Assembly: GCF_017488845.2 (NCBI RefSeq)
Contig: NZ_CP083371.1
Span: 1,054,001-1,118,000, forward strand
DNA length: 64,000 nucleotides
Direction: 5' to 3'
Source of the DNA: Ensifer canadensis
GTDB lineage: Bacteria > Pseudomonadota > Alphaproteobacteria > Rhizobiales > Rhizobiaceae
Below, one piece after another: positions 44,114-53,018 of this stretch (positions are counted from its first letter, which is position 1; every line of letters begins with the position of its first letter). The notes beneath the pieces are model-generated. The model ran no database searches. It saw nothing but the letters and a program-made list of their open reading frames with translations, and was not told the origin of the DNA. Both the position numbers and the translations under genes were made by a program.

Positions 44114-45412
44114 TCACCGCGTCAGCGACGGTTGACGTGGCGTGACGATGCGGTCCGAGGTGCCGTCGGCCAGAAGCCGAATCATCTCCGTGACTGCGGC
44201 TTCCCGTTGCGGATCTCGGCCGGCGGCATAGGCGACGGGCAGGGCGACGCGAATGTCCGGGGCGACCCCGTTTCCTTCCAGCCGAACATTGTCGTCGATG
44301 ACCGCATCGGAAACGGCAATTTCAAGGAGGCTGTTGTCGGGCAATGTATAGGCGCGGCCAGCCAACAGCGCGCCGGCGGTTCGCTCGCCCACAAGCGGAA
44401 TGCCATTGATCTTCAGCGCGTAGGCGAAAAGCTCGAGCCCGCTGCGCGTGCCCTCATCGACCAGCGCCACCACCGGCCCGCGCCAGCGAACATTTGCCAG
44501 CGTGTCCTTTCCGCGCCGCGGGATCAATCGGAACGACGGCGTGTCGCCGACGAACAGTTCGGCGGCGTCCGCAGCGCCACCGCCCCAACGCCCGCGGAGG
44601 TCGACGACCAACCCGTCGACATTGCTCAGGCGACCGGTCGAAAGCTCGCGCGCCGCGATATCCAGCCCATCGCGCGTCGAAAGCGTCCAGAATCTCACAT
44701 AGCCGATCTTTCTCCCGTCCCGTTCGCTCACTGCGACGCTGTCCTTGATCGCCTTTTCGAATGTTGGGAGCGGGCGCAGCCGTTCGACCGCAACCTTGAT
44801 GCTTGTCAGCGCCGCATCAGCCTTACGGCGCAGACGGACGTCAACCGATTGCCCGACCTTGCCTTGAAAGGAGGCGATCTCGCGATAGGGCTTACCATCG
44901 ACGGCAAGGATCTCGTCGCCCATGACGATCCCCGCCTTTGCTGCCGGAGAACCATCATAGACATCAGTCACGAACCGGGCATCGCCTATTAACTGCGTGA
45001 CCATGCCGATGCCGGCGTAGTTCACTTCTCCATCGGGCGGAAACAACCGTCGCAGGTCATCACGGATAGCGAAGCGGAAGATGTCGCTCAACTCGAAGTA
45101 CGCAATCGTGTCCGATTTGAAACGGCCATTGTGGGAGGCTTGCAGGCTGGCCAGCGCCGTTTCGATAGCCGCATCCACGCGGGCTGTGGAACCCGTCGTG
45201 GACAGCGCGGGTACCGCGCTTTCGATTTCTTTTTTTGCAGCTGCGTTGAAGCGATCGAGCGCATTTTCGTCGTGAAACTCCGAATTCACCAACGTGATGA
45301 CGCGGTCGAAGACCGGATCGCCCGACCGAGGCACGTCGGTCGCAAAGGCGCTCACGGATATGAACGCCAGCAGGATCGGGGTTTGTGCGGCCCTGAGTAT
45401 CGCATTGCGCAT
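44114..45412 (-). CDS. S41-family peptidase with PDZ domain, exported
   Basis: From ATG 45412 the 432-residue protein begins with a signal peptide (ILRAAQTPILLAFISVSAFA-TD). A PDZ domain follows (GDARFVTDVYDGSPAAKAGIVMGDEILAVDGKPY, about 120-190) and then the S41 core: GYVRFWTLST, VDGLVVDLRGRWGGG and the nucleophile serine in LVDEGTRSGLELFAYAL. The lysine of Tsp-type enzymes is not found at the expected place (GERTAGALLAG), so a histidine/glutamate-type (S41B-like) mechanism, with the SHNGRF motif, may apply. It would cut periplasmic proteins. The open frame extends upstream to 45586 but without a plausible start. Confidence 0.85.
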   Translation of the reverse strand: MRNAILRAAQTPILLAFISVSAFATDVPRSGDPVFDRVITLVNSEFHDENALDRFNAAAKKEIESAVPALSTTGSTARVDAAIETALASLQASHNGRFKSDTIAYFELSDIFRFAIRDDLRRLFPPDGEVNYAGIGMVTQLIGDARFVTDVYDGSPAAKAGIVMGDEILAVDGKPYREIASFQGKVGQSVDVRLRRKADAALTSIKVAVERLRPLPTFEKAIKDSVAVSERDGRKIGYVRFWTLSTRDGLDIAARELSTGRLSNVDGLVVDLRGRWGGGAADAAELFVGDTPSFRLIPRRGKDTLANVRWRGPVVALVDEGTRSGLELFAYALKINGIPLVGERTAGALLAGRAYTLPDNSLLEIAVSDAVIDDNVRLEGNGVAPDIRVALPVAYAAGRDPQREAAVTEMIRLLADGTSDRIVTPRQPSLTR

Positions 45413-45611
45413 CGGCGGATTTCCGGTTCGTTTCCGCTCATTATCGGTCGAAGCGCGGCGGAGGCGAGGCCCGGCATTGCAAAATTGCGTGATCGCCAGT
45501 GTGAGGCACTGGCTGCACCGCGCGCCATCGCCTCCGGTTTTAGAGATGACGATGGTAGGAGGTCGTGAGGGGCCGATGCTGATCACTTTGCCCGTCAGCT
45601 AAAAGCCTGGC

Positions 45612-46237
45612 CTAGAAACCGGCTTTCCGTAGCTCGCCGGCTAGAAATTCGGTAAAAACCTTCACTTTCGACTGCAGAAGGCGGTTGATCGGGTAGACCA
45701 CGTAGATGCTGCGCCGGGCAAGTTTTTGCTGCGGCAAAATCCGCACGAGCTTGCCGCCATCAAGCGGCGGCTTGGCGATGAAGGACGGCAAGGCACCGAT
45801 GCCGATGCCGGATTGGATCATCTGACATAACATCAGACTATTGTCCGCGATGAAACGCGCGGGCAATTCGATGCTTGTCGTCCCATAGGGACCTTCCAGC
45901 ACCCAGTTCCCCGGTTGGTCGGCAAGCCGGTAGGCGAGGCAATGATGATGCTTGAGATCGCTGACCTCGGTCGGGGTGCCATTTGCCGAGATATAGGCAG
46001 GCGCTGCACAGATGAATTGCTCGACTTCACCAAGCCGCCTGGCAATCAAAGATGAATCCGTAAGCGTCGCACGCACGCGGATGGAAACGCCGAAGCCCTC
46101 GGAGACGACGTCGAGCACGTGGTCATCGAGATGAGTTCGCATTTGTCGGCGCGTCCTTGAAATTCCGCGGCGCGGATGCGGCGCCAATCCGCCCGGTGGC
46201 CTTGCCGCTTCGATAGGATCGGGTACCAGGCGTCCAC
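45612..46237 (-). pseudogene. LysR-family regulator, broken (DNA-binding domain missing, frameshifted)
   Basis: Residues such as THLDDHVLDVVSEGFGVSIRVRATLTDSSLIARRLGEVEQFICAAPAYISANGTP and the end VKVFTEFLAGELRKAGF (seen from about 46140 down to 45612) are the effector domain of a LysR protein. The preceding strand (AAEFQGRADKCELI) continues in another frame around 46130-46190, showing a frameshift, and no winged-helix domain can be found upstream. The open frame to 46472 is not LysR-like beyond this point. It is therefore a remnant, not a working regulator. Confidence 0.75.
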
Positions 46238-46472
46238 ACGTGGCCAACCGAGACGCCGTGGGAAAAGCTCGCGGCGCTCTTGTTACGTCTCGAGTCCTGT
46301 TTGATGGACGACGACCTCGGCAAGGCCGTGCCCCTGGCCACGGCAACAGGCTGACACTGCTACCCCTTGCCCATTCGGCGTTCGTTCCAGTCCTGCCATA
46401 CTTGTTCGAAATACAACCGAATATTGCATTTGTGGCATGGCTGGTTTCACGGCTGAAACCGGGCGATTTCAA

Positions 46473-46796
46473 TTACCGGCGCCTGCCGTGAGAAATCTCT
46501 ACGATCTTCACGCCGATGGCGGTCTTGGATTCGTTGAAAACGATCTCACCTCGGCCAATGACCGTGCCATTGACCTTGAGGTCGACCGGGTCTCCAAAAT
46601 TTGTATCGAGATCTATGTGATCATCCCGATGCAGCTTGGAAAGCTGGGCCACAGTCAGCCTGCTGCGGCCAAGGACTACCTCGATGACAAGCGGGATGCC
46701 CTGTACGGCATGTTCGCCAATCGGGGCGCTTTCTAACGGAACAGGGCCGGTTTCGATCTCCGGCACGCCATTGTAAAAAGTTTCGTTCATCATCAT
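46473..46796 (-). CDS. Orphan FliN/SpoA-domain protein
   Basis: The 107-residue protein is almost entirely a SpoA (FliN C-terminal) domain: GIPLVIEVVLGRSRLTVAQL, then DLDTNFGDPVDLKVNGTVIGRGEIVFNESKTAIGVKIVEI. FliN forms the flagellar switch C-ring, and the domain also occurs in type III secretion. No flagellar or secretion gene is near, so it is an orphan copy, possibly a paralogue or a transferred fragment. Three ATG codons in a row occur at the start (46796, 46793, 46790). Frame is intact. Confidence 0.8.
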   Translation of the reverse strand: MMMNETFYNGVPEIETGPVPLESAPIGEHAVQGIPLVIEVVLGRSRLTVAQLSKLHRDDHIDLDTNFGDPVDLKVNGTVIGRGEIVFNESKTAIGVKIVEISHGRRR

Positions 46797-46951
46797 GCAC
46801 CACCCAAAAACACTGGTTTACAAGTCCTTAACGAAAGGGTTGCGCCAGTTCGCCATGACAGGCAATGGCACCGGGGAGGGCAGGGCCCGTGCGCCTTCCG
46901 TGAGCGTTAACAATCCATTAACATCCACAAAGGCGACGTCGGAAACGTGTC

Positions 46952-47308
46952 CTAGAGTGTCATTGCGGACCAACTTCCTTCCCGCTTTTCGAACCCTATC
47001 GCCCGGCGACCATCAGGCAGCTTGTCACCGAGTCGGACGACATAGACATATCCGCCATAGACCATCAGCCCGCGATCGCCGTCGCTGAACACAATCTCGA
47101 ACTTTGGAGGGCTCGGGGCAACCGTGCCTTTTGAAGGGTCGGTATCAGGCGCGAGTTCCACGGAAGCGTCGCTCCAAGGCAAACTGGGCGCCGGTGCGAC
47201 ATAATAAATCGCGGTCAAGGCAGATAGGCTGCAGATAGAAATTGCCGCAATCTGCGAGGAAATGCCGTTGGGCCTCATGACATTCGGGTGAAACGTGGCT
47301 GCGGCCAA
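46952..47308 (-). CDS. Small hypothetical protein with N-terminal membrane segment
   Basis: The 118-residue frame starts with TTG at 47308 preceded by a strong AGGAGG about eight bases upstream; an internal ATG at 47278 has no such site. A hydrophobic segment (QIAAISICSLSALTAIYYVA, about residues 19-38) is followed by a globular part (FEIVFSDGDRGLMVYGGYVYVVRLGDKLPDGR) that ends in FEKREGSWSAMTL. The pattern suggests a membrane-anchored periplasmic domain. I do not recognise the family. Confidence 0.6.
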   Translation of the reverse strand: MAAATFHPNVMRPNGISSQIAAISICSLSALTAIYYVAPAPSLPWSDASVELAPDTDPSKGTVAPSPPKFEIVFSDGDRGLMVYGGYVYVVRLGDKLPDGRRAIGFEKREGSWSAMTL

Positions 47309-47676
47309 TATGCAGTCCTCCTATATTTTACTGATGCTTGCGGCGGCGGGTTGAGGAGGCGGCCGGGTCGATTTGTGGCCTGACAATAAATCTGTCTCGG
47401 ACCTTTGCTTGACGATGCGACTCAGATGCCTCAGCGCTCCATGCGAAACATTTCACCCTGACCCTGACAGGACAACGCGATCGACAGCGGTTTCCACATC
47501 TTTCGATTGCCTTCGAAAGGCGTCCACACTCAGAGGGTATGAGCGATCCAAGGGTATAGCGTCGTCAAGCGCTCCAACTCATCGCATTCGCAAGCGTTGC
47601 GTGAACCGTCGATTGATCGATACGCATTCAATGTTCAATGAGGACGCCGATTGCTCTCCTTTGGGCGAGCTGTCCG
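47309..47676. other. Intergenic region with no supported gene
   Basis: About 370 bases between two small minus-strand genes. The left edge contains the ribosome site of the gene ending at 46952; open frames in the rest have no protein-like pattern. Confidence 0.5.
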
Positions 47677-47892
47677 TCACCAGTTGCCGGGGTCGGCGGT
47701 GTGATCGACACTGGCAAACTCGTCGGCCTTTTTCCGATCCAGCGTGAGGCCAGTGGTGATCTTTGCCTCATCTGTGACCGAATAGGACAGAGGCGGCGGC
47801 CGATTGGTCAGCTCCTGATACATAAGCAAGGCAGCCTCCTCGGCGGTATCAGCCGCGAACTCTTCGTTGATAGTGACGGTGAACTTATGCAT
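47677..47892 (-). CDS. Small hypothetical protein
   Basis: From ATG 47892 the frame encodes 71 residues: MHKFTVTINEEFAADTAEEA, then ALLMYQELTNRPPPLSYSVTD and a charged tail. The composition and beta-strand/helix pattern look like a genuine small protein of a type common in rhizobia, but I cannot name it. GAGAAGG lies just upstream. The frame continues to 47994 without family-like sequence. Its start overlaps the end of the next upstream frame by eight bases, suggesting coupling. Confidence 0.55.
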   Translation of the reverse strand: MHKFTVTINEEFAADTAEEAALLMYQELTNRPPPLSYSVTDEAKITTGLTLDRKKADEFASVDHTADPGNW

Positions 47893-48088
47893 AGCCTTCT
47901 CTGTGCTCTTTCGACGCCCCGCACCCAAACGCGATTGTAGCGTCTCTGGAGACCCCGGTATATCCATGCGCCTCAATATGCTCGCATGCACCAATGGCCG
48001 CGTTCATCGCCACCCCGCTTTCCCCGGAGGATGACGTTAAGTTATCGGCAGCATCGCTGATCACGCCCAGCGCCAGGTTCACAGCCAT
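47885..48088 (-). CDS. Hypothetical small protein
   Basis: A 67-codon frame (VNLALGVISDAADNLTSSSG, then MNAAIGACEHIEAHGYTGVS) ends within the start of the following small gene. The overlap and natural composition support it modestly. No family recognised; it could be a remnant, as the surrounding 3 kb is eroded. Confidence 0.35.
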   Translation of the reverse strand: MAVNLALGVISDAADNLTSSSGESGVAMNAAIGACEHIEAHGYTGVSRDATIAFGCGASKEHREGYA

Positions 48089-49038
48089 CGTAGCGAACTC
48101 TGGCTGCAGTCACATTGCAGATCTGCCTTGAAGAGTGGGCGGCGCCGATCGCTTGGCGGCAAGCGGGCGCCGCCCTCGTCGCGAAGGCGTACGATGTCGC
48201 GTTGGCGGGGAAGCCACGCCCAGGAATATTAGAAAGCGCGGCAACGCCAATCTATACCTCATTGAGGCACTTCCGATACCTTGGTCGACGTAAGCTGGTC
48301 GACGCGGCGGCGCGAACTGGAACAGGCCGCATAGAATCGTGAATAGCCCGAGACCCATGAGGGCAAAATCCGCCACAGCACGCCGTCAAAAGTGCCGGCA
48401 AAGACCTTGCCGGCCGACCACATTATTTGCGCGATCGACCGGGCGGCTAACTGATTGGGTTAGGAGCGAACCTGATCACAGAACTTGAGATTGGCTGGCT
48501 TCTCCAGAATGTGGTCGTAACCAACGTTCTTCATGTCTGTGGTCGGCATTGAGCCATCGACGATATCCATTACACGTCCCGTCTCCTCCATCCAACGCGC
48601 CGGAGTTCAGCGGCGATCCACTGTCTGCCTGCTACGCTTCGGATCTGGAAAGCCTCGTAGTTGAAAAGCGGCCAGGGTTGTGGGTGCACGGCCAAGTCCG
48701 CCACGGAGTTGATTACGTGATCGGCGAGACTAGGGTGAAAGGTCGGCTGTTGGGTGAAGATACCAATACAGTACCAATCAACGATTGCCGTCAATCCAAC
48801 ACCGCCAATTCGTCTATCCAGACATATCCTATCATATTGTATTATAATTCCTATTGCTGGATTCTTCTGCCAGTGATTTGGGAATCATGGCCGTTGACTG
48901 GACAAGTGGTCAGTTTTTGGTCTTACTACATGGACCGAACCTCTTATGAATGTAACGGTTCGGTCGTGATCACGGAAAATACATTTCGATCCGGTCGTCA
49001 GTAGGCTCGGCCGGTCAGCGGAAAACTGGGAGAGTTAA
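48089..49038. other. Eroded intergenic region with AT-rich stretch
   Basis: Besides the phosphoesterase fragment (48552-48740) I see only a minus-strand frame (48110-48376) whose first residues MADFALMGLGLFTILCGLF could be a membrane segment but whose end is low-complexity. Positions about 48800-49000 are markedly AT-richer than the window, suggesting a foreign or decayed origin. Confidence 0.5.
48552..48740 (+). pseudogene. Calcineurin-like phosphoesterase C-terminal fragment
   Basis: The translated segment VPSPPSNAPEFSGDPLSACY followed by ASDLESLVVEKRPGLWVHGQ and VRHGVDYVIGETRV matches the end of cytosolic metallophosphoesterases, where HHxPS, SDLE and LWxHGHxH...DYxIGxTRVxxNPRGY are conserved. 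Here the metal histidine of GHxH has become Gln-x-Arg and the NPRGY end is lost, so it is a dead fragment. Confidence 0.6.
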
Positions 49039-50169
49039 ATGAAGCTGAGATCCATTTTTGCCGTCATGACGGGACCGATCAAGGTCGCACCAGCTGCCAC
49101 ACGCGCGCAGGGTGGGGCGAGACGCTACATTCTGGGCGTCCTGGCAGCAACGGCCTGCTTTATATCGGCCGTTCCAGTCAGTGCCTTTGATCAGGCCAAT
49201 ACCGACCGCATCAAGCAGTTGGTCGACACGGGCATACAATATTACTGGTCGGGCGGCGACGTCAAAAAAGCCGAAGCCGAGGTCTTCAAGGGGATCACCC
49301 TGCACGGCAAATACGATGTCGTGGAAGCGGCTTTCAAGGAGGCGTCGACGTTAGCTCCTGAGCGACTGGATTTTCAGTACGCCGTCGCATCGACCCAGAT
49401 CATTCAGAAAAAACTGGACGAGGCGCAGACGACATTCCAGGGGATCCTCGAAAAAGATCCGACGGCCTTTGACGCCCAAAGCTGGTTGGAGGCCATTGCT
49501 CGGATTCGTGGCGATGAGACCAACGTGGCGCTCGCTCATCAAGCTCTCGCAGGGCTCGATCGCGAACAAGCAGAGGTGTATCGCAAGCGTTTTATCCGCG
49601 CAGAGCAGATCATGGCAGAAAAGCCAAACTTCGATGTACCGACGCTGCCTGGCAAGGTGATGGTGGTCGCGCTCGGATATGCGTTGGCGGACGACGGCAC
49701 AGCCCAGCAAACTCTGCTTGACCGCCTCGAAGTGACATTGAAAGCTGCTGAAGCTAATCCCACAGCGCTCGTGATGGTGAGTGGCGGAGTGCCGAAGAAC
49801 GGCGTCACCGAGGGTGACATCATGTCTAAGTGGCTGGTCGACAAGGGCATCAGCCGTGATCGCATCATCATTGAGGACAAATCAAAAGATACGATCGGCA
49901 ATGTTGTCAACGCTGCCAATCTCCTGGTGCGGCACCAGGCCGATACCGTAATTTTGGTGACAAGCTCAAGCCATATGCGCCGTGCTCGTACGGTCATGGA
50001 AGATGCCCTGACGCAACGTGATTTGCCGACAACTGTCGTGCCACTGAATGCGCTGGACGCACCGTCTCAGGAAGAGGCAGCAAAGGTGGGCGCTGACGAA
50101 CGGTTGGTAATCTACCGGGATCTGATGCGTGTATCGGGTGTCTGGGCTTACCCTGGGCTTCAACAGTAG
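49039..50169 (+). CDS. TPR-like and DUF218 (YdcF/ElyC-type) protein
   Basis: The 376-residue protein (GGGAGAG upstream of ATG 49039) has an N-terminal signal or membrane anchor (RYILGVLAATACFISAVPVSA, about 29-49), TPR-like helices (about 55-190) and a C-terminal DUF218 domain (about 208-370): VALGYALADDGTAQQTLLDRL, MVSGGVPKNGVTEGDIMSKWLVDKGISRDRIIIEDKSKDTIGNVVNA and SSSHMRRARTVMEDA. DUF218 proteins are linked to cell-envelope polymer steps. The fusion to a TPR-like region is less usual. It sits just left of the insertion-sequence island. Confidence 0.83.
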   Translation: MKLRSIFAVMTGPIKVAPAATRAQGGARRYILGVLAATACFISAVPVSAFDQANTDRIKQLVDTGIQYYWSGGDVKKAEAEVFKGITLHGKYDVVEAAFKEASTLAPERLDFQYAVASTQIIQKKLDEAQTTFQGILEKDPTAFDAQSWLEAIARIRGDETNVALAHQALAGLDREQAEVYRKRFIRAEQIMAEKPNFDVPTLPGKVMVVALGYALADDGTAQQTLLDRLEVTLKAAEANPTALVMVSGGVPKNGVTEGDIMSKWLVDKGISRDRIIIEDKSKDTIGNVVNAANLLVRHQADTVILVTSSSHMRRARTVMEDALTQRDLPTTVVPLNALDAPSQEEAAKVGADERLVIYRDLMRVSGVWAYPGLQQ

Positions 50170-50331
50170 TCGTTTTCCCACGGCAACAGAATGCTATGAA
50201 CAGATTGCGCGTCCCAATCCATACTTGAGATGGAGGGGCGCGTAAGCTGGCTCAGTGGGTCACTCTGAACGACCCGCAGTAAGGCGCGTCGAAGTTCCAT
50301 AAGATACCTTATGCGATCCGTTGATTGTAGC

Positions 50332-51446
50332 GGGTACATTCTATTTTCAAGTGCGACATGCCAATGATTTCAATGGTTTCCCCTTGGAGATTTTGGGATG
50401 TCACGAAGCTATTCGCAGCTGAATCTGGCGGATCGCCGCCGCCTCTATCACTTTGTCGAACGCAAGGTGCCGATCAATGAAATGGCGCGCCAACTCGGTC
50501 GTCACCGTTCCACCATCTATCGCGAGATCAGGCGCAATACATTCCACGATCGCGAACTGCCCGAATACAGCGGCTACTTCCCAACGGTTGCCGACGACAT
50601 CCGCAAAGAGCGGCGGCGGCGTTTGAGGAAGCTGATGCGGCACCCGCAATTGCGCGCACTGGTCATCGAGCAGCTGGAGGCGCTGTGGTCACCGGAACAG
50701 ATCGCCGGTCGCCTGTTCGCCGATGGCGTGAGCGCCGTCCGCGTCTGCACCGAGACGATCTATCGCTTCATCTATGGCAAGGAAGATCAGGCGCTGGAGC
50801 TCTATCAGCATCTGCCGGAAGGCCGTCGCAAGCGCCGCCCGCGCCGCTCCCGCAAACCCCGCGACGGCTCGATCCCGTTGGACTGCAGGATCAGCCAACG
50901 CCCTGATTTCATTGCCGATCGGTCTCAGTTCGGCCACTGGGAGGGTGATCTGCTGATCTTCCGGCGCGACCTCGGTGAAGCCAATGTCACCTCGCTGGTC
51001 GAGCGCAAGAGCCGCTACACGGTGATGATCAAGAATGGCAGCCGTCACTCTCGTCCGCTCATCGACAAGATCATCGATGCCTTCTCACCGCTACCCGCCT
51101 TTGCCCGGCAGAGCTTCACCTTCGACCGTGGTACCGAGTTTCGCGGTTTCAAGGCTTTGGAAGATGGACTCGGCGCCAGGAGCTGGTTTTGCGATCCGAA
51201 TTCACCGTGGCAGAAAGGCGCGGTCGAGAACACCAACAAGCGCATCCGTCGCTTTGTGCCGAGCGATACGGACCTGTCTGCCGTCAACCAGCCGCAACTG
51301 GTCGCCCTCGCCCACCATCTCAATTCACTGCCGAGGAAGTGCCTTGGTTACCGCACGCCCGCCGAAGTCTTCATGGCCCATTTGCGCGAAAGTGGCTAAC
51401 CCTCTACGCTTCACACGTCATTGTTGCACTTGGATTAGATTCTCCA
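50332..51446 (+). mobile_element. IS30-family element, copy 1
   Basis: The three copies share 1115 bases, here from GGGTACATTCTATTTTC to ATTAGATTCTCCA. The ends form imperfect inverted repeats (TCTATTTTCAAGTGCGACA on the left, TCTAATCCAAGTGCAACA on the complement of the right). Its right end abuts the left tip of the ISNCY element that follows. Confidence 0.88.
50398..51399 (+). CDS. IS30-family transposase (copy 1)
   Basis: The 333-residue transposase has an N-terminal helix-turn-helix of the IS30 kind (YSQLNLADRRRLYHF, then EMARQLGRHRSTIYREIRRN), a second HTH region around WSPEQIAGRL, and a DDE core: Asp in FGHWEGDLLI, Asp in FDRGTEF and Glu in KGAVENTNKRIRRF. It cuts and joins the element ends. 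The three copies in this window encode identical proteins, so they spread recently. The gene fills nearly the whole element, as is usual for IS30. Confidence 0.96.
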   Translation: MSRSYSQLNLADRRRLYHFVERKVPINEMARQLGRHRSTIYREIRRNTFHDRELPEYSGYFPTVADDIRKERRRRLRKLMRHPQLRALVIEQLEALWSPEQIAGRLFADGVSAVRVCTETIYRFIYGKEDQALELYQHLPEGRRKRRPRRSRKPRDGSIPLDCRISQRPDFIADRSQFGHWEGDLLIFRRDLGEANVTSLVERKSRYTVMIKNGSRHSRPLIDKIIDAFSPLPAFARQSFTFDRGTEFRGFKALEDGLGARSWFCDPNSPWQKGAVENTNKRIRRFVPSDTDLSAVNQPQLVALAHHLNSLPRKCLGYRTPAEVFMAHLRESG

Positions 51447-51448
51447 GC

Positions 51449-51494
51449 GGCTATTTAGTAATGCGACAGTTGGGCCAGTTAGAGATGCGACAGT
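51449..51494 (+). repeat. Left-end tandem binding motifs of ISNCY-1
   Basis: Two motifs 24 bases apart, GGCTATTTAGTAATGCGACA and GGCCAGTTAGAGATGCGACA, form the left tip. Their inverted counterparts are at 53928-53974. Confidence 0.65.
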
Positions 51495-51584
51495 CTCGCC
51501 TCTCCACGCACTGGTCAAAGCCAACGTTGGGAGCAAGGATGACGACCTTCAGCCTGGTCGAGACCATGAGCGGTCGGAGTCGTC

Positions 51585-53012
51585 ATGTCCTGTTTGATCA
51601 CCATGTCGCAGAAAGAGTTGCACCGCCTCGAAGTCATTCAGAAGATCCGTGACGAGCGCCTGAGCGTTGTCCAGGCTGCCGAACTGCTCGACCTCAGTCG
51701 AAGTCAGGTCCACAGGCTCCTGCAGGCCTATGATCAGGATGGTCCGGCCGGGCTTATTTCGAAGAAGCGATCACGGCCGAGCAATCGGCGCCACAGCGAG
51801 GATTTCCGCAATGCAGCGCTGGATCTGATCCGCGAACGCTATCTGGATTTCGGTCCGACGCTGGCGCGCGAGAAGCTGATCGAGCTGCACCGGATTTCTG
51901 TTGCCAAGGAGACGCTGCGGCAATGGATGACAGAGGCCGGCATCTGGATCTCGCGTCGGGAACGTAAGAAACGGGTTTTCCAGCCACGCGGCCGGCGCGA
52001 CTGCTTTGGCGAACTGGTGCAGATCGATGGGTCGCATCACTGGTGGTTTGAGAACCGCGGCCCCAAATGCGCCCTGCTCGTCTATATTGATGACGCCACC
52101 GGCAAGCTTCTGCATCTTCGCTTTGCTGGATCGGAGAATACATTCGACTATCTGCACGCGACGAAGGCCTATCTGCAGCAATGGGGCAAGCCGCTGGCCT
52201 TCTACAGCGACAAGCACGGCGTTTTCCGCTCGCTCCATGGGTCGAAGAAAGACCGGACAAGCGGCCTGACGCAGTTCGGACGGGCGCTCTATGAACTCAA
52301 TATCGACATCATCTGTGCCAACACCCCGCAGGCCAAGGGTCGGGTGGAGCGTGCCAACCAGACATTGCAGGATCGGCTGGTCAAGGAGATGCGACTTCGC
52401 GGCATCGATACGATCGAAGCTGCCAATGTCTATGCACCTGAGTTCATTGCGGATTTCAACTTTCGTTTCGGCAAGCAACCACGCAATCCAAAGGACATGC
52501 ACCGGCCGCTGGCCGACCATGAGAACCTCGAGGGTGCCATGTGCCGCAAGGAAGTGCGCACGCTGTCGCAATCCCTGACGCTGCGTTACGACAAGGTGCT
52601 GTTCATTCTCGATCCGACCGAGATTTCCAGGCCATTGGCGGGCCAGAAGGTGATTGTCTGCGATTATCCGGACGGTCGGCTTGAGATCATGCACGAGAGC
52701 TTTGCCCTGCCCTACAGGACCTTCGATACGTTGCGCTCGGTGCATCGCGCCGAGGTCGTCGACAACAAGCGGCTGGACGACATGCTGTCAATTGTCGCCG
52801 AGATGCAGGCCGGACGCCAACAGCAGCGCAGCAAGAGTGGTCCGAGCCGAACGGGCCAAACGGATCATATGTTTGGCATTCGAGACGGTAGCACAGCCAA
52901 CGGCTACCAGAAGCGCGGCCGCAAGCCCGGCCCGAGAACGGATTTCATGAACGATCCGGCGGTGATTGCGCGACGAGAGAAAGCGTTGATGAGGCAGCCA
53001 GCGGCGGAATAA
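51585..53012 (+). CDS. ISNCY-family transposase
   Basis: The 475-residue protein has an N-terminal HTH (SVVQAAELLDLSRSQVHRLLQAY), a second HTH-like part (REKLIELHRISVAKETLRQWM) and a DDE integrase core: Asp in VQIDGSHHWWFE, Asp in FYSDKHGVFRS and Glu in KGRVERANQTLQDRL. It matches the ISNCY (IS1202-like) group, with the conserved end TDFMNDPAVIARR. A start at 51603 is also possible; the LITMSQKEL run parallels LIAMSERDL in the second element and favours the upstream start. Intact. Confidence 0.93.
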   Translation: MSCLITMSQKELHRLEVIQKIRDERLSVVQAAELLDLSRSQVHRLLQAYDQDGPAGLISKKRSRPSNRRHSEDFRNAALDLIRERYLDFGPTLAREKLIELHRISVAKETLRQWMTEAGIWISRRERKKRVFQPRGRRDCFGELVQIDGSHHWWFENRGPKCALLVYIDDATGKLLHLRFAGSENTFDYLHATKAYLQQWGKPLAFYSDKHGVFRSLHGSKKDRTSGLTQFGRALYELNIDIICANTPQAKGRVERANQTLQDRLVKEMRLRGIDTIEAANVYAPEFIADFNFRFGKQPRNPKDMHRPLADHENLEGAMCRKEVRTLSQSLTLRYDKVLFILDPTEISRPLAGQKVIVCDYPDGRLEIMHESFALPYRTFDTLRSVHRAEVVDNKRLDDMLSIVAEMQAGRQQQRSKSGPSRTGQTDHMFGIRDGSTANGYQKRGRKPGPRTDFMNDPAVIARREKALMRQPAAE

Positions 53013-53018
53013 AGAGCG

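Noticed and set aside
45612..46472. An intact 286-codon LysR gene
   Set aside because: Only the part below about 46140 is LysR-like; the upstream codons are unrelated and the DNA-binding domain is absent.
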